A DNA stretch of 44,885 nt from Streptomyces sp. E2N166. GTDB taxonomy: Bacteria; Actinomycetota; Actinomycetes; Streptomycetales; Streptomycetaceae. This document shows, piece after piece, positions 24,931 through 32,640 of this stretch. A program made the position numbers and the translations under genes. The notes beneath the pieces were generated by a model, which did not search any database, was not told where the DNA came from, and saw nothing but the letters and a program-made list of their open reading frames with translations. The DNA lies in NCBI RefSeq assembly GCF_003671715.1, contig NZ_RAIF01000041.1, positions 1 through 44,885 on the forward strand, read 5' to 3'. How positions within the stretch are numbered: position 1 is the first letter of the stretch; every line of letters starts with the position of its first letter.

Positions 24931-25203
24931 ATGACATCTCGTGTCATCAAGTACGCCGGGCTGCTGGCCGCCGTCGGTGCCCTGGGGTTCGGCGGTGCCG
25001 CGTCTGCGTCGGCGGACAGCGGCGCCCAGGGCGCGGCCGTCGGTTCTCCGGGAGTCGCGTCGGGCAACGTGATCCAGGTGCCGGTCAGCGTCCCGGTCAA
25101 CGCCTGCGGCAACACCGTCAACGTGATCGGCCTGCTCAACCCCGCCTTCGGCAACACGTGTGTCAACGGCGGCGGGCACGGTGAGTGGGGCATGTGGCGC
25201 TGA
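24931..25203 (+). CDS. Short chaplin
   Basis: 90 aa. A signal peptide (cleavage after ...GGAASASA, ~residue 28) precedes one chaplin domain: GVASGNVIQVPVSVPVNACG then NTVNVIGLLNPAFGNTCVN, with the two cysteines of the family. Chaplins self-assemble into amyloid-like surface films that let aerial hyphae break the water surface. This short form has no sorting signal. It is followed by a strong terminator. No SigK-type promoter is seen before it, so it may be a passenger in the island. Confidence 0.92.
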   Translation: MTSRVIKYAGLLAAVGALGFGGAASASADSGAQGAAVGSPGVASGNVIQVPVSVPVNACGNTVNVIGLLNPAFGNTCVNGGGHGEWGMWR

Positions 25204-25247
25204 CCGCGACACCCCTACCGCGCCGCGCCCCCTGAGCAACGCCTCTG

Positions 25248-25277
25248 GGGCCGGGTGCCGGTCACGGCACCCGGCCC
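25248..25277 (+). terminator. 13-bp perfect hairpin after the chaplin gene
   Basis: GGGCCGGGTGCCG and CGGCACCCGGCCC pair across a GTCA loop, 45 nt beyond the chaplin stop. Confidence 0.9.
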
Positions 25278-25388
25278 TCTGCCGTGGGCGGGTCGCTGAC
25301 CGAGCGCCGTACGGCTGCGTGTACGGCGCGGCCCAGCGAGGGCGATGGCAACAGCGGACCGTCCGCCCGCTGAGGGGAGAAGGTTCTT

Positions 25389-25417
25389 GATCCGTTGCCC
25401 GGACCCGCGCCGATTGG
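25389..25417 (-). promoter_or_regulatory. Orphan leftward SigK-like promoter
   Basis: On the minus strand CCAATC (25417-25412), 17 nt, CGGATC (25394-25389), preceded by GCAA as in the other leftward sites. It points at the chaplin gene's 3' end with no minus-strand gene nearby. Confidence 0.45.
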
Positions 25418-25452
25418 CCCGCCGCCGGTTTTTCATTCGATCGGGTACCAGA

Positions 25453-25481
25453 CCAATCCGTCCGGCACCCGGCCCCGGATT
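25453..25481 (+). promoter_or_regulatory. SigK-type promoter for the molybdoenzyme gene
   Basis: CCAATCC (25453-25459), 16 nt, CGGATT (25476-25481). The GTG start codon follows 7 nt later, so the transcript would be leaderless or nearly so. Confidence 0.75.
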
Positions 25482-25487
25482 CCCCAC

Positions 25488-27104
25488 GTGACGGACGACG
25501 ACAGGACATCGCGAACGGCCCAAGGCGGCATCCGCCGGGTGCTGGCCGTCCTCAGTGGCGCTCTGGCCGGGTTCACCGCCCTGGCCGTCGCCGAACTGGT
25601 GTCGGCGTGGGTGAGGCCGCAGGCCGGTCCGGTCGTCGCGGTCGGCGGCGCGGCCATCGACCGCACACCCGCCGCGGTCAAGGACTGGGCGATCCGCAAC
25701 TTCGGCACCGCCGACAAACTGGTCCTCCAGCTCGGCATCCTCACTGTTCTGGCAGCCTTCGCGCTCGCGCTGGGACTCCTGGGACTGCGGCACCGTCCCG
25801 CCGGCACGGCGGGGATCCTGGTCTTCGGGGCGGTGGGTGCCGCGGCTGCGATCAGTCGGCCGGACTCCAGCGGTGTCGTGGACGCGCTGCCGTCCCTCGT
25901 AGGAGCGGTGATCGGCGCGCTGGTCCTCTGTACCCTCCTCGGCCGCTTGCAACCGTCCGAGGCCACCTCGGCACCCGGCGCGGCGGGGCAGGAGGCGGTC
26001 ACGCGCTCGCCCGGCTGGGACCGGCGAGGATTCCTGATCGCGGCGAGCGCGGCGGCCGCCGCGTCGGCCGGGGCCGGAGCGTGGGGACGCGTACTCAACG
26101 GCGGTCGCGGCCGGGACGCGGTGGCCTCACGCGCGAACGTCGCCCTTCCGGCTCCGGCCTCCCCAGCGCGGCCGATGCCCAAGGGAGCCCAGCTACGCCT
26201 CCCCGGAGTCAGCCCCTTCATCACCCCGAACAAGGACTTCTACCGCGTGGACACCGCCCTCGTGGTGCCCAAGGTGGACGCCACGACCTGGCGACTGCGC
26301 ATCCACGGCAAGGGCGTCACCAGGCCCGTCACCCTCACCTTCGACGACCTGCTGCGACGGGACATGGTGGAGCGGGACATCACGCTCACCTGTGTCTCGA
26401 ACGAGGTCGGCGGTCCGTACGTCGGCAACGCCCGCTGGATCGGCGTACGCCTCGACGCACTGCTCGCCGAGAGCGGCGTGAAACCGCCCTCCCGGGGCGG
26501 CCCCGCCGACCAGTTGGTGGCGCGCTCGGTGGACGGCATGACGCTCGGCAGTCCCGTCGAGGACGTGATGGACGGCCGCGACGCCCTGCTCGCCGTCGGC
26601 ATGAACGGCCAGCCGCTCCCGGTCGACCACGGCTTCCCCGTCCGCATGGTGGTACCGGGCCTGTACGGCTATGTCTCCGCCTGCAAGTGGATCGAGGACA
26701 TCGAACTCACCACCTTCGACGACTACGACACCTACTGGGTCAAGCGGGACTGGGCACGGAAGGCACCCATCAAGACCCAGTCCAGGATCGACACCCCGAA
26801 ACCCTTCGCCCGGCCAGCAGCCGGGACCGTCATGGTCGCCGGAGTCGCCTGGGCCCAGCACCGCGGCATCGACAAGGTCGAGATCCGCGTCGACGACGGG
26901 CCCTGGCAACAGGCCCGGCTCGCCGCCGAGGACTCCCGTGACACCTGGCGCCAATGGTCCTTCCCCTGGCAGGCCACCAAGGGCGGGCACACCCTCACCG
27001 TCCGCGCCACCGACCGCACCGGCGCGACGCAGACCGAGCAGCGCGCCCGGCCCATCCCGGACGGCGCCAGCGGCTGGCACTCGGTGGTGGTCACCGTGGA
27101 CTGA
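25488..27104 (+). CDS. Membrane-anchored sulfite-oxidase-family molybdoenzyme
   Basis: 538 aa from GTG at 25488. The N-terminal third has about four to five transmembrane helices. It is followed by a twin-arginine-like WDRRGFLIAASAAAA segment (~180-195) that would lead the catalytic part across the membrane. The molybdopterin domain carries the expected metal-ligand cysteine in DITLTCVSNEVGG, then GFPVRMVVPGLYGYVSACKWI. A Mo-co dimerisation domain (KVEIRVDDGPWQQA...) closes the protein. Family members oxidise sulfite or reduce sulfoxides; the substrate here is unknown. It probably shares a transcript with the fasciclin gene 78 bp downstream. Confidence 0.88.
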   Translation: MTDDDRTSRTAQGGIRRVLAVLSGALAGFTALAVAELVSAWVRPQAGPVVAVGGAAIDRTPAAVKDWAIRNFGTADKLVLQLGILTVLAAFALALGLLGLRHRPAGTAGILVFGAVGAAAAISRPDSSGVVDALPSLVGAVIGALVLCTLLGRLQPSEATSAPGAAGQEAVTRSPGWDRRGFLIAASAAAAASAGAGAWGRVLNGGRGRDAVASRANVALPAPASPARPMPKGAQLRLPGVSPFITPNKDFYRVDTALVVPKVDATTWRLRIHGKGVTRPVTLTFDDLLRRDMVERDITLTCVSNEVGGPYVGNARWIGVRLDALLAESGVKPPSRGGPADQLVARSVDGMTLGSPVEDVMDGRDALLAVGMNGQPLPVDHGFPVRMVVPGLYGYVSACKWIEDIELTTFDDYDTYWVKRDWARKAPIKTQSRIDTPKPFARPAAGTVMVAGVAWAQHRGIDKVEIRVDDGPWQQARLAAEDSRDTWRQWSFPWQATKGGHTLTVRATDRTGATQTEQRARPIPDGASGWHSVVVTVD

Positions 27105-27182
27105 CCCCCCTCCCCGAAACCACTCATCCGTCCCTTTGTGAACGTGCAGCACCCGCTACACAACGCCATCAGGAGAAACACC

Positions 27183-27854
27183 ATGAACACCCGTACCCGC
27201 CGTGTCCGCCGTATCGCCATCGCTGTGACTGCCGCGGCTGTCCTGCCGCTGGGCCTCGCCGCCTGTTCCGACGACGGCGGTGACTCCTCCGCCTCCGACT
27301 CGGCGAACAACCCCACGTCGGCCCCGGCGACGACGTCCGACGAAGCCACGGACGGCACGGACGGTGCCGCCTCGGCGGACAAGCCTTTCGGCCCGGCCTG
27401 CGCGGCCGTGCCCGAGGACGGCGCCGGCTCCTTCGACGGCATGGCCCAGGACCCGGTGGCCACCGCCGCGTCCAACAACCCGGCGCTGTCCACGCTGGTG
27501 ACGGCGGTGAAGAAGGCCGGCCTGGTCGACACCCTCAACAGCGCCGAGAACATCACGGTGTTCGCGCCCACCAACGACGCCTTCGCGAAGATCCCGAAGG
27601 CTGACCTGGACGCCGTCCTCAACGACAAGGAGCAGTTGACGAAGATCCTCACTTACCACGTCGTCGGGCAGAAGCTGACCCCGGCGGACCTGCCGGACGG
27701 CTCCTTCGAGACCCTGGAGAAGTCCGAGCTGACCACCTCCGGTTCGGAAGAGGAATACATGGTCAACGACTCCGCCAACGTGGTCTGCGGCAACGTCAAG
27801 ACCGCCAACGCCAACGTCTACATCATCGACAGCGTCCTGATGCCCAGCAGCTGA
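27183..27854 (+). CDS. Fasciclin-domain lipoprotein (MPT83/MPT70-like)
   Basis: 223 aa. The ATG follows CAGGAGAAACACC. A basic signal peptide ends with lipobox LGLAAC, then an Asp/Ser/Thr-rich linker to residue ~70. One FAS1 domain follows (LSTLVTAVKKAGLVDTLNSA, ITVFAPTNDAFAKIP, LTYHVVGQKL..., VYIIDSVLMPS). Mycobacterial MPT83 and MPT70 have this same build and are the best-known SigK targets. Surface-anchored adhesion or lipid-related functions are proposed for the family. The gene lies between the molybdoenzyme and sigK. Confidence 0.92.
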   Translation: MNTRTRRVRRIAIAVTAAAVLPLGLAACSDDGGDSSASDSANNPTSAPATTSDEATDGTDGAASADKPFGPACAAVPEDGAGSFDGMAQDPVATAASNNPALSTLVTAVKKAGLVDTLNSAENITVFAPTNDAFAKIPKADLDAVLNDKEQLTKILTYHVVGQKLTPADLPDGSFETLEKSELTTSGSEEEYMVNDSANVVCGNVKTANANVYIIDSVLMPSS

Positions 27855-27866
27855 CGCCCCATCCGG

Positions 27867-27898
27867 CCGCCGGGCGGCGTTCCTACGACGCCCGGCGG
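27867..27898 (+). terminator. Terminator after the fasciclin gene
   Basis: CCGCCGGGCG and CGCCCGGCGG pair across a 12-nt loop, separating the fasciclin transcript from sigK. Confidence 0.85.
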
Positions 27899-28004
27899 GC
27901 AGACCCCTGTACGTTGAACCCCGTCCCCCTCCGCCGCGCCTGCCCCGCACGCGGGCAGACCGGACGGGGCGGGCACGCGCACCGCGCACCACAGGACGGA
28001 ATCC

Positions 28005-28589
28005 GTGAAAGAGCCGATCTTCCTTGGCCCCCACCCAGCCCAGCAGCCGGATCTCCAGACGTTGATGCACGCGGTGGCCTGCGGGGACACGGACGCCTTC
28101 GCTGGCCTCTACGACGCCGTCGCCCCCGCTGTCCTGGGTGTGGTGCGCGCGGTGCTGCGCGACGTGGCTCAGTCCGAGGAGGTCGCCCAAGACGTCCTCG
28201 TGGAGGTGTGGCGCACCGCTCCCCGCTACCGGCCCGAACGCGGCTCGGTCACCAACTGGATCCTCACCCTCGCCCACCGACGTGCCATCGACCGCGTCCG
28301 CTCCGCAGAGGCATCGGCCGTCCGCGACCACAGGGCCGCGGTATTGGACCAGACTCCCGAGTACGACGAGGTGAGCGAAGAGGTCGAGCATCGGCTCGAA
28401 CGCGAACAGGTGCGGCGCTGCCTGCGCGCCCTCACCGACCTCCAACGCCAGTCGGTGACCCTTGCCTACTACCGAGGGCTCACCTACCGGGAGGTGGCCG
28501 AACAACTGTCCGTCCCGCTGGGCACGGTCAAGACCCGTCTGCGCGACGGTCTGATCCGGCTGCGCGACTGCCTGGGAGTGAGCACATGA
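28005..28589 (+). CDS. sigK: ECF sigma factor SigK
   Basis: 194 aa from a GTG (AGGACGG upstream). Region 2 has GLYDAVAPAVLGVVRAVLRD, then DVLVEVWRTAPRYRPERGSV and NWILTLAHRRAIDRVRS. Region 4 has LRALTDLQRQSVTLAYYRGL and a helix-turn-helix TYREVAEQLSVPLGTVKTRLRDG. This is an ECF factor; the neighbours (RskA-type anti-sigma, fasciclin, and the FAD/DUF1365/CFA/DUF1295 operon) identify it as the SigK type. No SigK-type promoter is evident upstream of sigK itself. Stop and rskA start overlap (ATGA). Confidence 0.88.
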   Translation: MKEPIFLGPHPAQQPDLQTLMHAVACGDTDAFAGLYDAVAPAVLGVVRAVLRDVAQSEEVAQDVLVEVWRTAPRYRPERGSVTNWILTLAHRRAIDRVRSAEASAVRDHRAAVLDQTPEYDEVSEEVEHRLEREQVRRCLRALTDLQRQSVTLAYYRGLTYREVAEQLSVPLGTVKTRLRDGLIRLRDCLGVST

Positions 28590-29329
28590 GCACCAACGCC
28601 GATCTGCACACCCTCACCGGTGCCTACGCCCTCCACGCGCTGCCCGACGACGAACGCGCCCTCTTCGAGGAGCACCTGATGGCGTGTGCGGCCTGCCGGG
28701 ACGAAGTCGGCGAGTTCACCGCCACCGCCGCCAAACTCGCCGCCGCAGTATCCGTCCATCCCCCCAGCGCCGCCAAGCGGCGGGTACTCCAGCGCGTGGC
28801 CTCGGTCCGCCAGGTCGCCCCCTCGTCCCGCCCGCGGTCACCCTCCACCGGCCTGCGGCGACGGCTGCCGAGGCTCGCGCTGGCCGCCTGCCTGGCCGCT
28901 GCGACGGCACTCGGAGGCGTCGCCGTATGGCAGCACGACCGCGCGGAGGACGCCACCACCCAAGCCGAGGAGACTCGCGGGCAGATGGACCAGCTTGTCG
29001 CGGTGCTGGGCGCTCCGGACGCCGACACCCGCACGGCTCGCCTGGACGACGGCTCCCGTGCCACGGTCGTCGTCTCCGACAGCCGTGACCAGGCGGTACT
29101 GCTGACGGACCTGCCCGCTACCCCATCGGGCAAGGTCTACCAGGCGTGGTACCAGGTCGACGGCCACATGCGGTCGGCGGGCCTGATGGACACGCACCGC
29201 ACCAGTCAGGCCCTAGTCCTGGAGGGGTCGGCGAACGCGGCCTCCGCCGTGGGCATCACCCTCGAACCAACCGGTGGCTCCGCCCGCCCGACCTCCGACC
29301 CCATCGCCCTGCTGACCTTGCCGGCCTGA
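28586..29329 (+). CDS. rskA: RskA-type transmembrane anti-sigma factor
   Basis: 247 aa. The N-terminal anti-sigma domain has the HxxxCxxC element (HLMACAACRDEV, ~residues 31-42). A single membrane helix (LALAACLAAATALGGVAVW, ~97-115) leads to the RskA C-terminal domain with YQAWYQVDGHMRSAGLM and a VGITLEPTGGSARPTSDPIAL ending. RskA holds SigK at the membrane until regulated proteolysis releases it. Translational coupling to sigK ensures stoichiometry. A decayed second copy of its C-terminal part is present at 36889-37068. Confidence 0.9.
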   Translation: MSTNADLHTLTGAYALHALPDDERALFEEHLMACAACRDEVGEFTATAAKLAAAVSVHPPSAAKRRVLQRVASVRQVAPSSRPRSPSTGLRRRLPRLALAACLAAATALGGVAVWQHDRAEDATTQAEETRGQMDQLVAVLGAPDADTRTARLDDGSRATVVVSDSRDQAVLLTDLPATPSGKVYQAWYQVDGHMRSAGLMDTHRTSQALVLEGSANAASAVGITLEPTGGSARPTSDPIALLTLPA

Positions 29330-29992
29330 TCTGATGAGACGATGCTGGACGGTGCGGCGAGCCACCGCAGAGTGCCCAGCCCCTGCAGCAACCACTGCCG
29401 ACTTTGCTGAACCTGCCGTCGCCTGAGCCCTGGCCACACAGGTGACATCCGTGTCTTCGCTGTCAACGAGAAAGGTGAACTCTGACAGCGTCAGCTCGGC
29501 GTTCTTCTCCGTGCCCGGCCGCATTGTTCCGGCGCTACACCAGACAGTGATGCACGGTGTCCGCCACCGCGAGCCGGGGCACGGACCCCGCTCCTGGATC
29601 CGGACGTCGGCAGGAGTCAGGGGGAAACGTCCCTGAGACAAGCGTCGCCCTGCCCGGCGATTCGGGCGCTGAGCGGGGCACCGCTCCCTTAAGGATGCCG
29701 GGACCACGGGAGACTCTCGGCAACGCTGTCACGTAATCCACCTATGAGAGTGATTTCAGCCGATGCCTGTGTACGTCCTCTCCAAAGTGGGTGAGCAAGG
29801 TCGAGATCCGCGTCGACGACGGGCCCTGGCAACAGGCCCGGCTGGCCGCCGAGGACTCCCGCGACACCTGGCGCCAGTGGTCCATCCCCTGGCAGGCCAC
29901 CAAGGGCGGTTACCCAAGAGCTGACGCGGGCTGCGGGGAAGCGGGGCGGCCGGAGGTCGCCCCGTCGGCGCGTACCCCCGGCCCGGGGGACG
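29330..29992. other. Gene-poor stretch with a duplicated molybdoenzyme fragment
   Basis: No intact gene. Positions 29797-29915 are nearly identical to 26875-26993 in the C-terminal part of the molybdoenzyme gene (encoding KVEIRVDDGPWQQARLAAED and onward), with only a handful of differences. The fragment has no start of its own. The rest (29330-29790) holds no structure I recognise. Confidence 0.75.
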
Positions 29993-30718
29993 TCACTGTG
30001 CGGGGAACCGGCCTGCGGACCGCACCACCGTCGACTGCGAGGCCGCGAGGGCATCGGTGAACAGGGCGGAGGGCGCCGTCCGCGGTGCGATCAGGTGGGC
30101 GACGGCCTCGGTCGCGGCGCGGTGCCAGAAGCCGTGGTGGCGGAGCATCGCATGGTCGCCGTTCTCCACGATGACCAGACCGGCACGCGCGTCGGCGGCC
30201 CGGGCGCGGCGGACGTAGGCGGCGGAGGCACGGGAGTCGGTCACGCGATCGCGGCTGCCGTGGAGGATGAGCAGCTTCTTGCCCGCCAGATGGGCGACCG
30301 GTTCGCCCGGCGGGCACCAGGGTGCCAGTGCCACCACACCCCGTACCGGGCCTGCCGCCGCGGCCCGCAAGGCGGCCCGGCCCCCCATGGAGTGCCCCAG
30401 CAGCACGACGGGCACGTCACCGACGAGAACGCGCAGTTGGTCGAGGGCCCGCCAGGTGTCGCACAGCGGGTCGGCGAAGTCGTCGTTCCAGCCGCGCCTG
30501 CGGTAGCGCACCTGTCCCAGCAGGACGTCCTCCCGGCCGGTGCACTCATCCAGGGCGCGCAGGAAGGGGCGCATGCGCAGCGCCGCCAGGTGCCAGGGCC
30601 GCGCCGCCCGGCGGCTCTCCGCCCGGCCGCCGTGCAGGACGAGTACGGCGCCGCGCGTGACCGGCGGGCGGCGGCGTACCCGCAGGGTGTTGGTATCCGG
30701 CTCGTTCTCCGAGTTCAT
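29993..30718 (-). CDS. Alpha/beta hydrolase (dienelactone-hydrolase-like)
   Basis: 241 aa from ATG with GGAAGGGG upstream. AVLVLHGGRAESRR supplies the oxyanion region, GHSMGGRAAL the nucleophile Ser (~residue 110), LLILHGSRDRVTDSRAS the Asp and NGDHAMLRHHGFW the His. It has no signal peptide, so it is cytoplasmic. It should hydrolyse an ester or lactone, substrate unknown. A SigK-type promoter is visible upstream. Confidence 0.85.
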   Translation of the reverse strand: MNSENEPDTNTLRVRRRPPVTRGAVLVLHGGRAESRRAARPWHLAALRMRPFLRALDECTGREDVLLGQVRYRRRGWNDDFADPLCDTWRALDQLRVLVGDVPVVLLGHSMGGRAALRAAAAGPVRGVVALAPWCPPGEPVAHLAGKKLLILHGSRDRVTDSRASAAYVRRARAADARAGLVIVENGDHAMLRHHGFWHRAATEAVAHLIAPRTAPSALFTDALAASQSTVVRSAGRFPAQ

Positions 30719-30750
30719 GGGGCCCCTTCCGGCGATGGACTACCAGAAGT

Positions 30751-30778
30751 GTTCCGTTGCCGTGCCGTGAGCGGATGG
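30751..30778 (-). promoter_or_regulatory. SigK-type promoter for the hydrolase
   Basis: On the minus strand CCATCC (30778-30773), 16 nt ending GCAA, then CGGAAC (30756-30751); the ATG lies 33 bp on. Confidence 0.65.
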
Positions 30779-30786
30779 GTCGGCCG

Positions 30787-31182
30787 TCAGCGCAGATCGG
30801 CCCAGACCGTGTGCCCGCCCGGCGCCGGCTTGTCTCCCCATCGCGTGGACAGGCCGTCGACCAGCAGCAGTCCCCGGCCGATCTCGCCCAGCCGGAAGGA
30901 GGGGTGCCGCCAGCGGGCCCGCACACGCGCGACATCGACCGCGGTGCCCGCGTCCGTGACCTCGATACGCACCACACGCCGACGGACCGGCCTCCCCAGC
31001 ATGGTCAGCGCGACCCGCACCGGCGGCCTGCCGTGACGTACCGCGTTGGCCAGCAACTCGGAGACGACCAGTTCGGCGTCGTCCGCGAGAGCATCCGCGC
31101 CCCAGCGGCATAGCTGGTCGCGCACACCGCCGCGCACGGCGTGACCACTCGCCCGGCCGACCGGCTCACACGTGTCGTTCAT
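30787..31182 (-). CDS. RsbW-like ATP-binding regulatory protein, copy 2
   Basis: 131 aa, same family as 24261-24692: N box ELLANAVRHGRPPV, G1 box VTDAGTAV, G2 box GRGLLLVDGLS and the shared ending GHTVWADL. GAGGTG precedes the ATG. It is divergent from the FAD oxidoreductase operon with back-to-back SigK-type promoters, and its stop is close to the hydrolase promoter. Probable kinase or anti-sigma-like activity; partner unknown. Confidence 0.8.
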   Translation of the reverse strand: MNDTCEPVGRASGHAVRGGVRDQLCRWGADALADDAELVVSELLANAVRHGRPPVRVALTMLGRPVRRRVVRIEVTDAGTAVDVARVRARWRHPSFRLGEIGRGLLLVDGLSTRWGDKPAPGGHTVWADLR

Positions 31183-31213
31183 GACGCTTTCACCTCTTTC
31201 ATCCCCTCTCGGT

Positions 31214-31242
31214 GATCCGTTGCCGCACCCGCATCCGGATGG
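31214..31242 (-). promoter_or_regulatory. SigK-type promoter for copy 2 of the ATP-binding protein
   Basis: On the minus strand CCATCC (31242-31237), 17 nt ending GCAA, CGGATC (31219-31214), then ACC. It is back-to-back with the rightward promoter at 31267. Confidence 0.6.
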
Positions 31243-31266
31243 GCTGGCGGCGGCGCGCATCCGAAC

Positions 31267-31295
31267 CCAATCCGCGCGGGCCGCTGCCTCGGATT
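31267..31295 (+). promoter_or_regulatory. SigK-type promoter for the lipid-modification operon
   Basis: CCAATCC (31267-31273), 16 nt, CGGATT (31290-31295) followed by ACCCACGT. The start codon lies 40 bp on after AGGGGAGG. Confidence 0.75.
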
Positions 31296-31335
31296 ACCCA
31301 CGTCGGCGTTGATCACGGACAGGGGAGGAACAACG

Positions 31336-32640
31336 ATGCCGCGAGCATCAGGGGAGGCGAGGCCGGGAAGCGGCGGGCGGGAGATACCCCGCACCGCCGT
31401 CATCGGCAGCGGCGTTGCCGGACTTACCGCCGCCCACGTACTGGACCATGCCCACCACGTCACCTTGTACGAGGCGGACGCCCGGCTCGGCGGGCACGCC
31501 CACACCCACGAGCTGACGTCGCCGGACGGCCGCGTTCACCGCGTGGACTCCGGGTTCATCGTGCACAACCGCCGCACCTACCCGAACCTGCTGCGTCTGT
31601 TCGACGAACTCGGCGTCGCGACACAGGAGTCGGAGATGAGCATGTCGGTGCGGTGCGAGGGATGCGGACTGGAGTACGCGGGCGCCCGTGGCCCGGCCGG
31701 GCTCCTGGCCCGCCCGCGCAACGCCCTGCTCGGACCCTTCCTCCGGATGCTCACGCAGGTGCCACGATTCCACCGCGCGGCCCGGCGGTTGCTCGACGAG
31801 GACCCGGGGCACGTTCTCACGCTGGGCGAGTTCCTGGACCGGGAGAGCTTCTCGCCCTACTTCCGGGCCCACTTCATGACCCCGGTGGTCTCCGCCGTCT
31901 GGTCCTGCGACGCTCCCACAGCGCTGAGCTACCCGGCCGCCTACCTGTTCCGCTTCCTCCATCACCACGGCATGCTCGCGGTCGGCGGCTCCCCGGTGTG
32001 GCGCACGGTCACCGGCGGCTCCGGCACCTACGTCGACCGGATCGCGGCCCGCCTTCCCGAGGTCCGCGCCGCCACACCGGTCCGATCGGTGACCCGGCAC
32101 TCCGACGGTGTGGACGTCACCGCCGCGGACGGGACCACGATGTTCTACGACCACCTTGTCGTGGCCGTCCACCCCGACCAGGCCCTGGCACTGCTGGCGG
32201 ATGCCACGCCACTGGAGAAGGAGGTGCTCGGCGCGTTCCGCTACTCCCGCAACACCACCCTCCTGCACACCGACCCCGCTCTCCTGCCGCGCTCGCGCGG
32301 TGCCCGGGCCTCGTGGAACTACGTCATGCCGTCCTGCGACGTCGGCGCCGACCGGGTCCGGGTCAGCTACGACATGAACCGGCTCCAGCGCCTCGACGCA
32401 CCCGAGACATACGTCGTCACCCTCGGCGGGCAGGACCGCGTCGACCCCGACCGGGTGCTGGCTCGCATGACGTACGAACACCCTGTCTACACCGCCGCGT
32501 CCGTCGCAGCCCAGGGTCGGCTGCCCGAGCTGGACACGCCGCTCATCGCGTACGCGGGCGCCTATCACGGCTGGGGTTTCCACGAGGACGGCTGCCGCTC
32601 CGGCGTTCGGGCCGCCGCCGCGCTGGGGGTGCGGTGGTGA
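31336..32640 (+). CDS. FAD-dependent amine-oxidase-family oxidoreductase (Rv0449c-like)
   Basis: 434 aa from ATG with GGGGAGG. The Rossmann motif is VIGSGVAGLTAAHVL (~residues 21-35), then YEADARLGGHAHTH and VDSGFIVHNRRTYPNL, typical of NAD(P)-binding amine-oxidase-like proteins found beside DUF1365 and cyclopropane synthases. The C-terminus LDTPLIAYAGAYHGWGFHEDG is the second FAD-binding region. First gene of a five-gene operon with 4-bp overlaps. In mycobacteria this cluster modifies unsaturated fatty acyl chains; a redox step on the methylated intermediate is the likely role (inference). Confidence 0.9.
   Translation: MPRASGEARPGSGGREIPRTAVIGSGVAGLTAAHVLDHAHHVTLYEADARLGGHAHTHELTSPDGRVHRVDSGFIVHNRRTYPNLLRLFDELGVATQESEMSMSVRCEGCGLEYAGARGPAGLLARPRNALLGPFLRMLTQVPRFHRAARRLLDEDPGHVLTLGEFLDRESFSPYFRAHFMTPVVSAVWSCDAPTALSYPAAYLFRFLHHHGMLAVGGSPVWRTVTGGSGTYVDRIAARLPEVRAATPVRSVTRHSDGVDVTAADGTTMFYDHLVVAVHPDQALALLADATPLEKEVLGAFRYSRNTTLLHTDPALLPRSRGARASWNYVMPSCDVGADRVRVSYDMNRLQRLDAPETYVVTLGGQDRVDPDRVLARMTYEHPVYTAASVAAQGRLPELDTPLIAYAGAYHGWGFHEDGCRSGVRAAAALGVRW

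Noticed and set aside
25430..25448. GGTTTTTCATTCGATCGGGTAC looked like a SigB-type promoter (GNNT, 14-16 nt, GGGTAY).
   Set aside because: The spacing between GTTT and GGGTAC is only about 11 nt and no GNNT lies at 14-16 nt; the SigK-type boxes 10 bp further fit the gene start much better.
27105..27182. A SigK-type promoter directly before the fasciclin gene (CTCATCC near 27121).
   Set aside because: No CGRAYN box lies 16-17 nt downstream; co-transcription with the molybdoenzyme gene is simpler.
29208..29710. Minus-strand frames of 164 and 68 codons after rskA.
   Set aside because: No ribosome binding site, no recognisable domain, and part is antisense to rskA; treated as non-coding.
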